Shown here: positions 1 through 10,288 of the stretch, piece by piece
Numbering within the stretch: the first letter of the stretch is position 1
Layout: every line of letters begins with the position of its first letter
NCBI GenBank assembly: GCA_024509875.1
Contig: JAMPIV010017787.1
Span: 144,955-208,954 of the forward strand
Direction of reading: 5' to 3'
DNA: 64,000 bases
Source: Oreohelix idahoensis
Lineage: Eukaryota > Mollusca > Gastropoda > Stylommatophora > Oreohelicidae
Made by a program: the position numbers and the translations under genes
The notes under the pieces: model-generated
The model's input: the letters and a program-made list of their open reading frames with translations, nothing else
Databases searched by the model: none
Told to the model about the DNA's origin: nothing

Positions 1-670
1 ACAAGAAGGGAACCGTGGCATACGCTTTAAGACGAATGACGCACGTGGTAGACTCTCCTTGACGTTTCTGGGAAACGAGCTACCCCTGACAACTTTGATC
101 AGAGACGAGCGCCAGCAGAGTTAAAAGAACCAACCCATAATAAGGAGCAGAACCGTCATTGACAGCTTAGTTCAAATCTATGCTGCCACTTGACCTTCTT
201 GTAATATCTCATATTTCCTAAAGACTGTGATGATAACTGTTCTTGATCCACAACTACTCAAATTATTTCCAACTGTTAAAACCTAAAGTGATTATTAAAT
301 TTTGTTATTTGTAATGTTACAAATTTAACTTCGATTTAATTCTTTTAAAGTTACTGCATGTTTGTCTCAGTCAAATTACTACACACACTCTAAACAGAGC
401 TATACTAAAATAATAGAATTCGACTGTTTAAATCAGGAGTGGAGGCTTAAACGAGCTGAACTTAAGAAGTGCTTAAAGCCTTCACAAAAGCGTCGGCAGA
501 GTTACGGAGTTAACATACTCAGCCAAAGCAGTATTGTTCTCGCTTATTCTGAACATCTTTTGAAGACTCCAGTTGTAATAGAAGTGTCATCACCCTTCTA
601 ACTACATCTCTGCCAAGAGTAATCTTGTGCGAAGGTAGATACCTTTGAAGGTCATATTAGATACTCTTGA
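1..670. other. unassigned AT-rich sequence
   Basis: No gene or repeat family is recognised here. A short open frame at 362-601 has no similarity I recognise and no supporting context. The stretch may be the edge of an element that continues left of the window, but no terminal structure is visible. Confidence 0.4.
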
Positions 671-727
671 GTTTTGGCCACTGTTGGACTACCACTGCAA
701 AGCAGAGGAGGCAATACCGTCACATAT

Positions 728-728
<1 letters not shown>

Positions 729-770
<42 letters not shown>
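729..770. repeat. (CA)n microsatellite
   Basis: An uninterrupted run of about 21 CA dinucleotides lies about 80 bp upstream of a 5'-truncated LINE fragment. Confidence 0.95.
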
Positions 771-774
<4 letters not shown>

Positions 775-852
775 AACATCCATCCATACCTATGTAATAT
801 ATATTAGAATGTTTATTCTGAATAACATTTATTTACATGTAGTAGCATCAAT

Positions 853-1574
853 TTAAAGAAGTCTGAGGTCATGACGCTCAATGTGAGCAACCCTGAGCCC
901 ATATCAGTAAGGAATCAGCAACTGGTACAGACAGATACCTTCACATACCTAGGAAGCATAGTAACACCAGACGGTGGGGCAGGCAAAGACATCAGCATCA
1001 GAATGAATAAGGCAAGAACAGCCTTCTTTAGACTAAATAACATCTGGAAGTCCTCCCAATACAGCACAAGCACAAAATTAAGATTATACCAGAGTTGCGT
1101 GCTTTCTGTGCTTCTCTATGGTGCGGAATGCTGGAGAGTCACAGAGAAGGAAATGTCAAAATTGTCCTCTTTTCACACAACATGCCTAAGAAAAATTCAC
1201 CGAATCTTTTGGCCGAATACCATCACCAACCAAGATCTGCTTACTCGTAGCAAGCAAGAGGACATGCATACCATCATAGCTGGCAGACGCTGGAGGTGGG
1301 TTGGTCATGTCCTCAGAAGAGACCCCGATGCCATCACAAGAACAGCTATGCTTTGGACCCCTGAAGGAAAGCGAAAGAGAGGCCGACCAAAAACAACTTG
1401 GCGGAGGACTGTGGAGGCTGAGATGCAAAGAATGAACCAGAGTTGGGGCACTGTACGAAGGATGGCCACCAACCGTGCAAAGTGGAATCAATTTGTTGTT
1501 GCCCTACAAGACGCCACTAGGCGTGATGGCCACTGACTGCTTTGACGGTCGGTGGTTGAGGATCGAAGAAGAAG
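853..1574 (+). mobile_element. LINE fragment, 5'-truncated, C-terminal end of ORF2
   Basis: The fragment encodes the C-terminal part of a non-LTR retrotransposon polyprotein, open from about 871 to 1536. Visible hallmarks are YLGSIVTPDGG after the reverse-transcriptase core, LLYGAECW, the arginine/tryptophan-rich RRWRWVGHVLRRD segment and GKRKRGRPKTTWRR. These are typical of LINEs in invertebrates and fish; I favour an RTE-like or related clade without being able to assign it. The reverse-transcriptase palm is absent, so this is a 5' truncation as produced by incomplete target-primed reverse transcription. The fragment ends in a GAA-rich tail near 1566-1575. A longer minus-strand copy of the same family lies at 23990-25845, and the two align from AATTTAAAG at 853. 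Confidence 0.85.
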
Positions 1575-1654
1575 ACATGTAGTAGCCCCCTTCAGTCATA
1601 ACTGACTATAGGAATGCGCCGCTGGTAATGCGCCCCTGAGATGATAGCCCTCAG

Positions 1655-1962
1655 CTGATTATTTTGTATGACCTGGTGTTCTTTTCGGTGTGTGTTCTCT
1701 TCTGCTTATTACAAGAGCTTCTATTGGCTCGATCTGAGGTTGCGCCGTGGGGGACTTCCCACTTGAAGCGATCGGCAGCTTCATCCCGCCAGTTTTGTAG
1801 ATTAATATTCAGCGTCTTCATGTATGTCCTGCATACATCTGTGAACCTAACTTGCGGTCGTCCGACTGTCTGTTGCCGTCTGTCGTCAGTTGTCTGTAGA
1901 ACATATCTCTAGAGATGCAACCATCTTTAATACGGCAAACATGACCAGGCCAGCTTAGTCTG
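1655..1962 (-). pseudogene. remnant of a second LINE family (ORF2 C-terminus)
   Basis: Read on the minus strand, one frame gives WPGHVCRIKDG followed by RQLTTDGNRQS. A second frame continues with VRFTDVCRTYMKTLNINLQ, then NWRDEAADRFKWE. This is the C-terminal pattern of Jockey/CR1-like LINEs, where a WxGHV motif is followed by an Rxxxxxx-K-x-LNI block ending in AADRxxW. A frameshift near 1860-1870 separates the two halves. It differs from the neighbouring plus-strand LINE and abuts its 3' end, so the two are independent insertions or fragments. Family assignment rests on motif pattern only. Confidence 0.6.
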
Positions 1963-3818
1963 CACGGTCTAAACAGTACAAGAACCGGTATCTATTTTCA
2001 TCCACATTGCTAATACCAAATTTCCCTGTCATTAAGGCTATGACACATTATCGTCACAAACTGTAGCGTGAAAGTCACCCACGAGAACACATTGGTTGTC
2101 ACATAATGCGATTGGGATTCAATATCTAGGTACGGTAATCAGAACAAAGTGAACACCGTCGAAACATGTGTAATGCTAATATCTCGACCAATCAAACGAG
2201 AGCTTGCTACAAGTAGTGTCCGAGATCATCTAGGCATAAAAATAGGAGAGGAGAGAATCGTAGCAACTTGGATGTGTTTCCATCAACAGTAAACTGCAAC
2301 ATGGCGATTTCTTCAGATAAAGCTAGGTTAGTTATACGGTAGAGAATTGGAGCTTTCTTCTGACACCTGTATCTTCTTTGTGTGAGCAGTATAAGCAGAG
2401 ATAAATTTGAGTTGAAGGCAGTAAAACCTAAGTTATTTGCAGTGTTTCATTGTTTCGGCTGCCTTGGAAAGAGATACAAAGGTCGGATGTCAGATAGATC
2501 CAAATCGTCTGAGTTGAACTAGTTTTAGATGAAGCAAATCGGTTGGATATTAACAATAGCCTATTGGAAGTTTTAGGACTAACACAGTGTCTAGGAACGA
2601 CAGATTCTTGAGGTGTTGGAAGGAACGAGAGATGAAACATAATAGCCAATCAGCGCAGAGTCACGGATTCACGCAAGATGGCCGGCAAAGAGAATAAATA
2701 CGCGGGTAGTTGGAAGTGGGAGGACACACGCGAAATCAGAGAACGCAAATGACAAAAGGAGAGAGCTAGTCACGTATTCCTTCATCATTGAGTATTTGTG
2801 ATTTCCTGCATTTGCCAGAAGTAGTCCTGTTAGTGTATTTCTGAGAAGATCAGAGGGTTTCGGTCATACATATAGAACGTAAGCCAGAAGTGAGCACCCA
2901 AGTGTTATCCTGCATAGCGACACGGAGCACTACAGCTGGACTACCTGGTATTGCTGGTATCCCTACTAAATGGGAAGATCAGCCGAGTCTATACAGCCGT
3001 GTGGAGCTCACCAACATTGTCAACCATCATTTAAGGAGCACTCAGTTAAGTGCAGAAACAGAACATTAGATCAATTTATGTGTGAAGAGTCAAGTCATAT
3101 GAAGAAAAAGACTGGTTAACGTTTTGTCAGAAAAGCAGAGACACTGTAATTCATGTTAAAGTAAACACTATAATATCACTGTGATTTCTCTGGATATTGT
3201 GTAAATAGAAAATTCATATCCATATAGCATCTCCATCAATTCCAAGAGCAGAAGAAAAGAGAATCATTAAAAATAAATTGATTTTAATTGTAGCTTGGAT
3301 TTTGTTAATTTCATAAAGTTACAATTGAGTTCAATTTGAATTTCATTGTTAGTTAAAGCATAAAATAGTTATTACGAGAAGACGCGCTAGGCTCTTGATC
3401 TTCTTATTACCACCGGACCAGGGGTCTTTACTCTCTGACTACCATTTTTGCTATCATACACCAGTGCCCATTTCTAAAACTGTGGTATATCGTGTAATTC
3501 ATTATTTTTTATTGAACTATCATCGACTGTCATCAAGACAACAACTACTACACATACCATCTCGTTACATTGGTGTTGGCTATATTTACTTTTGATTACT
3601 GCTGCAAGATTCTCGTAGAACTTGCCTTTAGCTCCCGAGTGTAGATTATGAGCATCTACACAGAAAGGTGTGATAGAAATTGCACAAGTTTGCATCAAAA
3701 CATGAAGGGGCGTTCTAACCCATTCTGACATAGTTCAACCATTTTAGTTAGCGATGTTTGACCGCAAAACTTACTTACTGTTCCCCAATTTTATTGAGGT
3801 CTTTCCCGTGCCAGTAAA
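1963..3818. other. unassigned region, possibly an LTR plus leader of an old element
   Basis: No coding region is supported. A CCAAT box and a TATA-like sequence occur at about 2644-2700. At 3569-3575 the string ACATTGGTGTTGG resembles an LTR end followed by a TGG-starting primer-binding site. An acidic open frame begins at 3819. Together these would fit a 5' LTR, leader and gag start interrupted by element C, but no second LTR was found. Confidence 0.25.
2640..2705 (+). promoter_or_regulatory. possible promoter: CCAAT box and TATA-like box
   Basis: AGCCAATCAGC near 2644 is followed about 45 bp later by GAATAAATACGCGGG. The spacing is reasonable for a pol II promoter such as an LTR U3. The only possible downstream frame is the one at 3819. 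Confidence 0.25.
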
Positions 3819-4145
3819 ATGTGTAGTCGCGATCAGAAGTTAAAAGACGCCATGCTCGCTGCAGTAGCAGAAGAAAACGCCAGAAAGAGATTTAACTTGA
3901 GATTAAGACAAATAACTGTTGAAGAAGATGACACTGAACAACCCATGGAGATAGAAACATACATCACATAGGACAAAATGGAAGATCGAAACGACAAAGA
4001 AGACAACACCGGAGAGGGACATATGATGTCAACACCTACATCAGATGTTTTTGATGCAGGAACTTGCAACTTAAGGCAAGCTTTTGTATACAAGAACCAA
4101 GATATACGTTACGTGGTGCTTTTGCACACAGGCGTATGCCCATGA
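3819..4145 (+). pseudogene. small acidic open frame with one in-frame stop, gag-like N-terminus?
   Basis: The frame begins at ATG 3819, has a TAG at 3969-3971 and then continues open in the same frame to TGA 4143-4145. The first 50 codons encode a charged, helix-prone segment rich in Lys, Arg and Glu. No domain is recognised. Position and composition would suit the start of a retroelement gag, just downstream of an LTR-like stretch and just upstream of the 5' LTR of element C. This is inference and the frame may be chance. Confidence 0.25.
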
Positions 4146-4239
4146 TTTTCTAAGATACAGCTGTATGCATTAGTTATTTTTTGTACGATAAAACACTATT
4201 ATTGAACGTCGCAACATTTGCGAACGATATGACGTATTG

Positions 4240-4858
4240 GAAACCAAGTGATGAAAGCATCGTCTGCTTGTTTAGGTTTAACGTTAATGTTCTAGGTCTT
4301 TCTCGTGTGTCCGTCGAAGTGAGAGGACGTTAATTATATATTTGTTCCCAAGCAGTGGAGACTTTCAAGATATTTCCGTGGCTATTTTATTAGAGATCGG
4401 ACGCCACCATTTTATTGTCAAGCCACTATGGTTCGCAACTTCTGGGATGAGTATTGCAACCGATTATTATGAATTATTAAAAAGATGTCTTCAATTTCAA
4501 TATGCCGTAGGACTTCCATCAGGTCGGACTTGGACTGACCCCTAGTTAAAACAGTCAAAGTCATTGCATGTTGTTTATGCTTTTGAGACTGGATGGACAA
4601 CGAACTACATATTTCGCATTTTTTCCATGATGTCTAATTATGAGATGGAGCACCCAATTAAATGTTTAAACTGTACAGCCGTCCTCGGTTGCATACTGAT
4701 TTTCGTTCTGTCAAGTCCCTAGACGTTATGGTGTGCTGTTTGGTGTTTGGACTTTTGTTAATGATCTTGGACTCTCGAACTTGAATCAGTCGCGTTACCA
4801 GATCGAAGTATTATTACAACCTCACCAATGTATTCAAATAACAGTAACAGCGAAACAC
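4240..4858 (+). repeat. 5' LTR of element C (start approximate)
   Basis: It matches 20665-21278 over most of its length, including GTGAGAGGACGTT, CTTTCAAGATATTTCCGTGGC, ATTGTCAAGCCACTATGGTT and AAGTCCCTAGA. The two copies differ by many substitutions and small indels, indicating an old insertion. The left boundary is uncertain by about 20 bp. Confidence 0.75.
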
Positions 4859-4864
4859 CTATTT

Positions 4865-4883
4865 TGGTGCCTAGTTATTCTGG
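4865..4883 (+). promoter_or_regulatory. candidate primer-binding site of element C
   Basis: TGGTGCCTAGTTATTCTGG begins with TGG a few bases after the inferred 5' LTR end. Element A has a related TGGTGGCC start at the same relative position. Confidence 0.45.
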
Positions 4884-6078
4884 ACTTTTTTCAAGATAAT
4901 CCTACCAAATTCAAAATTGTGACTTAACACCAGTTTGCAGCTGTTACATGAACCGAGCAACAATGGAGCTCCGTACTTTTTTCTGCGCATAGGTGACTGT
5001 TACTGTACTTTTTTCTGCGCATAGGTGACTGTTACTATGGCAACCGGCAAGAAGCTTCGTTGTCAAATACAGCCTGTTTTGCCTTAAAGAAAATTCATTT
5101 TGCAGCCAAGGAGATTCAACATCTACGTTTTACAAGATGCACTAGTTATTATTATAACCTATCGATGCGGACATTGCCTTCTATTTTATTGCAAGACGTC
5201 TGCCAGTTTATTTCAAGCAAGAATTCATCACTTCACGTACCTAGCAAGAAATAGATAAACTTCGTCTTCTCTGCCGTTAAATGCTTTAAGACCACTAATT
5301 TAGCTCGACCAAATTATACGTGCAGTTCGATTCCTTTCGAGTGATGCTTCTGGAAGGATGTTTTCATTAACAGATAAGTGGCTTACATTTTTTGCATTTG
5401 TGTGGTCTCTGCATGTAGCCTGAGCCTTTTCTTTTTAATACTTTTTATACTTTCATTTTTGCATGTTCACTGTAGTCGTGGGAGGTTGGGTGGCGGACCT
5501 GTGCTAAAGGCACATCTCATAGCAATATGCGCTCACACAGGTTGCATATGTAGTTTTGTTTGTAGATTCACCTCAGTAGAACCTGGTTTACCAGCGCCTT
5601 ATATATTGTGTCCACTGTCTTCCCTCTATAACATCTGTTTAGCTGTGCTGTCCTGTTTCTCTTCAGTATTTTTTATTATTGTCTATAACATTTTTCCCTT
5701 AGTTTCCAGCAGTTTTGTTTATCTTTGTAGGTCTTCCCTGCCTATCATTAAGTTTTATACAACTTTCATGTTTATGCACTGTTTCTAGTCCTGTTGTATC
5801 TTTGCTCTTGCAGCAATCTTAGATCATGTTTCCTCTTTGGTTCAACATTTGCATTTTCGTTTGTTCTTTGCTACAATTGTCTTTGTGTTTTGTCAGTGAT
5901 GTGTCCTGCTGCATCTTGTTTTTTGCACACATATATTATTTTCACTAATACTTTCTTTATTCTATTGCATAGTCAATTACCATTAATATTACTGACAACA
6001 AAGCATTGGTACTGTTGAAGATACCATTATCTCTATTGATATTCCAGTGACTAAGTAAGTCATGCACGGCCATACAAA
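4884..6078 (+). other. leader of element C, T-rich
   Basis: About 1.2 kb separates the primer-binding site from the gag start, comparable with the 1.4-kb leader of element A. Two hydrophobic open frames (5378-5788, 5794-6018) reflect T-rich composition and are not judged genes. A 28-bp direct repeat, GTACTTTTTTCTGCGCATAG plus neighbours, occurs twice near 4972-5036. Confidence 0.5.
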
Positions 6079-6994
6079 ATGTCTACTTTAGAGTATTTTA
6101 TTAAACAAGGTAAGGCCTTGGGTATGGATGGTGAGACTTAAAAAAAAATTTGCTCTTGCTGAATATGCAAAAGCACAAGCCAGAGAAGACTTAGCCAATC
6201 AAGAAAGACTTAAAATGCTTGAGATTTAAGCAGAAAATAAGACAAGACAAAATGAAGAAAGACTTAAAATTCTGCAGATGGAAGCAGAAGAAAAAAAAGC
6301 AAAGGTTGCATGAAAAAGAAGAAAATCAAAGGTTGCATGTCGAAAAAAGTTCACTTTGCATTTATAAGAATTGAGATTACAAAACAGTGACAAACAGAAT
6401 GTTTCTGGGTTTCCAGGTCCCTCAAACAAAAATAATTCTGGGTCTATTAAATTTCGCTTCCTTCTTTTAAACTTAATGTTGATGACATTTTGTTTTTCCT
6501 CAACTGTTTTGACTCAGTTTATGAGGGTCACACGGTCGATAAATCTGAATGGTGCAGCAGATTAATGGAAATTCTCACTGGAAATGCTTTGGCTTCAGTC
6601 TGCACTATGGATGAAAAGAATTAAAAGAACTATGCAGCTACCAGAGCATTATTGCTTAAGAAATACCAATTGGATGAAAACAGCTACCTTATGCTTTTAA
6701 AAACTATGATTCTTAAGACAGGTAAAGAATTTTCTGAATTTATAGCTGCCATTAAGGTGACTTTCAACAGATGGATGGAGCTACCAATGATTGATCACTC
6801 ATATGATGCTCTCATGGACTTAGGGACAAAGTATTGTCTTCTATTAGCCAATAATGTGTATCTTATTTGCATGAACGCAAACCTACAAGTTTGACAATGG
6901 TTGAAGAATTGGGACGTCAATTCATCACTTCTCGCCCTGGCACAGTTGTGAGTAATTCTAATATTAAAGAGGCTCTGCCAGTGGCTTCAGCTAC
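6079..6994 (+). pseudogene. element C gag, N-terminal and capsid part (broken)
   Basis: It starts at ATG 6079 with MSTLEYFIKQGKALGMDGE, closely matching the first residues of element A's Gag. A stop follows after 20 codons beside a homopolymer A run at about 6139-6149. The remainder is scattered through several frames: a Lys/Glu-rich coiled-coil stretch (6150-6300) and a capsid block around 6640-6850 containing LLKKYQLDEN, EFSEFIAAI and RWMEL. The sequence stops abruptly at 6994, directly before the ATCAT target duplication of element A, and resumes at 16281. It is clearly non-functional. Confidence 0.85.
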
Positions 6995-6999
6995 ATCAT
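6995..6999. repeat. target-site duplication of element A (left)
   Basis: ATCAT immediately precedes the LTR here and immediately follows the other LTR at 16276-16280. The 5-bp length is usual for Ty3/gypsy integrases. Confidence 0.9.
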
Positions 7000-8083
7000 T
7001 GATGCGTGATGCCATATGATGATGGATGGTATCCGCATGTCTGGTTTTGTGTGGTGTGCAGATGGGTTCAGTCAAAACAATGTTCATACAAAAATAACAG
7101 GGCAATCCACATAGGACGTCAGTAAACTCACGACGTATAAAGTCAATGATTCTTGTAACAGCCGTTGACGTTTTTCTTCATTATTTATTGTGGACGCCAC
7201 AGTGACAAAATGGTTACGCGAATATGTAGGCACATCAAACAGTCATTATCACAGCAACATTCAATACAGCAATAGACGGTAGACAGCATTACAATGATGA
7301 GTCAGATGCATGTTATATTTCAAAGTGCTGTAAATGTAGTCAGGTGGAAAACTCCATCCTTTTCTATAACAGCCAGGAGATAACCAGATGTATGAGATCA
7401 GTTCACTCTCCTTAGTTTGACTTCAGCAAGACAGACACGTCTGCCGAAGTATAAATAATGTCCTCAAAAATATCCTCTAGATAATAAAGGTTTTCCAAAC
7501 CTAGTTCATTTAACAAAGTAGCAAGTAATGGTCCTTGGTACATGCATCAACCGATGCAGTACAATGCAGCGACATGTGAGCTGGGAAAAAACATCTCGTG
7601 ACGACGACTTTCGAAGACAGGCTATGAATCGAAATCGCTCACGACCCAAAATCGATAGAGTTAATGAAAAAAAAGTCAATTTACCTTGCTTTCAAGAAAT
7701 ACACAGAAATATCACGCCTCCCGACATGTGCAAATACACTAGAGGTATTATCCCGAATAAACGAAATATCCATAAGAGGACTACACATCCCTGACAGAAC
7801 AAAAAAAAGCGGAGATCCCCTCTTCAACGAGGCATCTCTTTCGCCATTCCAAATCGCTCACTCCACTAGTGGTGGGCGGAAACCGATCGACCAAGAAGCA
7901 AGACAAGTCATGCGCAGTCCAGCGCAAAATGACCACAGCTCAAAACTTAACTGCATTCGATACCAACGCGAGAAGACAAATGCTTACCGAGAAAAGTGAC
8001 TATAAATTTCAAGCAGTTGTTGCCCTTGCGTTATAAAATAGATATTGAAATAAAACGATGTTGCGAGAATTTATCACGCAACA
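7000..8083 (-). repeat. 3' LTR of element A
   Basis: On the minus strand it begins TGTTGCGTGAT and ends ATCACGCATCA, an imperfect inverted terminal repeat with TG...CA ends. It is nearly identical to 15192-16275 and has the same length. Plus-strand frames inside it (7528-7794, 7664-7999) are judged chance. Confidence 0.93.
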
Positions 8084-8103
8084 TATCACCACCTCCTCCC
8101 GAT
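8084..8103 (-). other. polypurine tract of element A
   Basis: On the minus strand ATCGGGAGGAGGTGGTGATA lies immediately upstream of the 3' LTR, the position used to prime plus-strand synthesis. Confidence 0.75.
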
Positions 8104-8848
8104 AAAAAAAAATGTGGAACATATTTTTTTTTTCAATATCAAAGAGCATGCGATAAGCGGCTCAAAACGCACGAATTATGCGCTGATAATTAACTAAATT
8201 GCCAAACAATAGGCTAATTATAGAGTGTCTGGTGAGGATATACCTCAACAGAAAAATAAATATGTCTCAAAAAATATTCACATCGGGGAGGTGTCACCAA
8301 CACACATCACGTTAGCATGTAAACACAATATACGTATGCAAGTTACTATAATCATCATTAAACAGCATACTCTAATATTGTCTTTTAAAATGGATGTACA
8401 AATCTGATAGGAAAATTTAAATAGTACATTCTTTGACATGTAATGACATAAGTACATAGTAAAGTTAAACTACATGACGATCCAGGACATATGCTCTGGT
8501 ATTCCGAGGGTAAGTACACAATCTAGAACTCGTCATGCTTGATACTAGTAAGGTAAGTCCTCAGCTCAACAATGACATTCTGAGAAAGTACAAGCAATAT
8601 AATGCTAATTAATAACTAATATGCTTCATAAGGTACAATACATTATTAATAATTGTGGCTGTTTAGTAAACTAACGGCCCTTATATTAACTACTCAGTCC
8701 TCCTCTATCATCTTAAAAAACGAACAGAAGAAGATGACAACAAAGCACGATAGTGTGTACATATAAAGTAAGTACAGATGTGCTAATCTATTGTAGAAAT
8801 ATAGGTGTGTTATGACTCTGTAATATATGGAAATATAGGACAGAAGTA
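8104..8848 (-). other. 3' untranslated part of element A
   Basis: About 745 bp lies between the end of the RNase H frame and the polypurine tract. It is AT-rich with no supported frame. A comparable 1-kb stretch follows RNase H in element C. Confidence 0.6.
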
Positions 8849-10288
8849 TTAGTTGGAGTCATGTGGGCATCTAGACAAAATGTCAGCCATCACATTATCC
8901 GCACCACGGATAGCTCGTACCGTGAAGTGAAAAGGTTGAAGAGCTATAGCATATCGAGTGGATCTCGAACTCTTCAAATTCTTAGTCTGAATAGCTGTAA
9001 GAGCTTTCTGATCAGTCTCTAGAATGAAATGTGCGCCCAGGAGGAATCTTTGTAGTTTTAGAATTGACCAAACCATCGCTAACAACTCACGGTCTAAAAC
9101 CGAGTAGTTCCTCTCTGCCGCATTTAGTTTTCTAGAAATGTACATAACAGGATGCAGAGTATTTGCATATTCTTGCATCAGTGCTGCTCCAATCCCAGTG
9201 GATGAAGCATCACTCCGAAGAACAAAAGTCCTATCAAGAGTAGGTAATCTTAAGATGGGAGGAGAAGAAAATATATTCTTGATTTGGTCTAGTGAAGATT
9301 GGCATTCTTCAGACCAACGGACCAGATTAGGCGAACCTTTCTTCAACAATGTTAATAGAGGTGCCATGATCGAAGATAAATTTGGAATAAATCTCCCATA
9401 AAATTGAATTAAACCTAAGAGACTCCTAACTTGTTTCTTCGTTTTAGGAACAGAGATGTTCAGTATTTTGGAAGTATTGTGGTCTTCTGTCTTCAAGAGA
9501 CCATGACCAACACGATGACCCAGGAAAGAGATTTCACCAAAACCAACAAAAGCTTTAGAAGGTTTTGCTGTCAAATTATTCTCACGTAGAGTGGACAGTA
9601 AGTCATATAACCCTAAATAGTGATCTTCCCAGGTATCACTGAAGAGACAGATTTCATCTAAGTATGCGATGACATCCGAACGATGTGACAGAATTCGACG
9701 CATCATGCGAACGAAAGTGGCAGGGGCGTTCATGAGACCAAAAGGCATAACATTCCATTGAAATAGACCCCTAGGTGTAGAAAAAGCAGTAAGAGGTTTG
9801 GCATGCTCTGCTAAAGGCACTTGCCAATAACCTTTAGACAAGTCAAGTTTAGTGAAGAATCTAGAATTAGAAAGTCTAATCAGTAGATCTTCTAACAAAG
9901 GCATCGGTTCAGCGTCGAACTTTGTGACCTGATTCAATTTGCGATAATCAACGCAAATTCGTATGTTCTTATCCTTCTTCCGGACAATAACCATGGAAGA
10001 AGAATATGGTGAAGTCGATGGTTCAATTATATTTAATTGAATCATTTCATCCAATTCCTTTTCCACTTGCGACTGAAAGTGTATAGGGATAGGATAAGGC
10101 CTAACCCTAATTGGATTATTGTCGGTAAGAATTATGTCATGTTCTATGACATCTGTGTGTCCAGGAATGTCAGTGAGAACATCCTGAAATGTTTGTAACA
10201 TCGACGAGACTTGTCGTTGTTCGTCACCAGAAAGATTAGGAGAAACAGAAACGTTTTTCCAAGATTCCGTGGAATGTAATGGAACCAC
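8849..10288 (-). CDS. element A reverse transcriptase-RNase H frame (RT box YLDE)
   Basis: Counted from the first Met at 10288 the frame has 479 codons, but it is open further upstream to about 10375 and has no start of its own. RT motifs in order are ICVDYRKLN (residues 111-119), KLDLSKGYWQVPL (147-159, catalytic Asp149), MPFGLMNAPATF (181-192), AYLDEICLFS (208-217), and FLGHRVG. RNase H follows with RSDASSTGIGAAL, a glutamate in RELLAMVW, TDQKAL and ADILSRCP. The second aspartate of the YxDD box is glutamate (codon GAA, near 9653), whereas element C keeps YIDD. The frame is -1 relative to the upstream integrase frame. In the wider element this part makes the cDNA; with YLDE that activity is probably weak or lost. 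Confidence 0.9.
   Translation of the reverse strand: MVPLHSTESWKNVSVSPNLSGDEQRQVSSMLQTFQDVLTDIPGHTDVIEHDIILTDNNPIRVRPYPIPIHFQSQVEKELDEMIQLNIIEPSTSPYSSSMVIVRKKDKNIRICVDYRKLNQVTKFDAEPMPLLEDLLIRLSNSRFFTKLDLSKGYWQVPLAEHAKPLTAFSTPRGLFQWNVMPFGLMNAPATFVRMMRRILSHRSDVIAYLDEICLFSDTWEDHYLGLYDLLSTLRENNLTAKPSKAFVGFGEISFLGHRVGHGLLKTEDHNTSKILNISVPKTKKQVRSLLGLIQFYGRFIPNLSSIMAPLLTLLKKGSPNLVRWSEECQSSLDQIKNIFSSPPILRLPTLDRTFVLRSDASSTGIGAALMQEYANTLHPVMYISRKLNAAERNYSVLDRELLAMVWSILKLQRFLLGAHFILETDQKALTAIQTKNLKSSRSTRYAIALQPFHFTVRAIRGADNVMADILSRCPHDSN

Noticed and set aside
5378..6018. Membrane-protein-like hydrophobic frames
   Set aside because: Explained by T-rich leader sequence of element C; no conserved motif.
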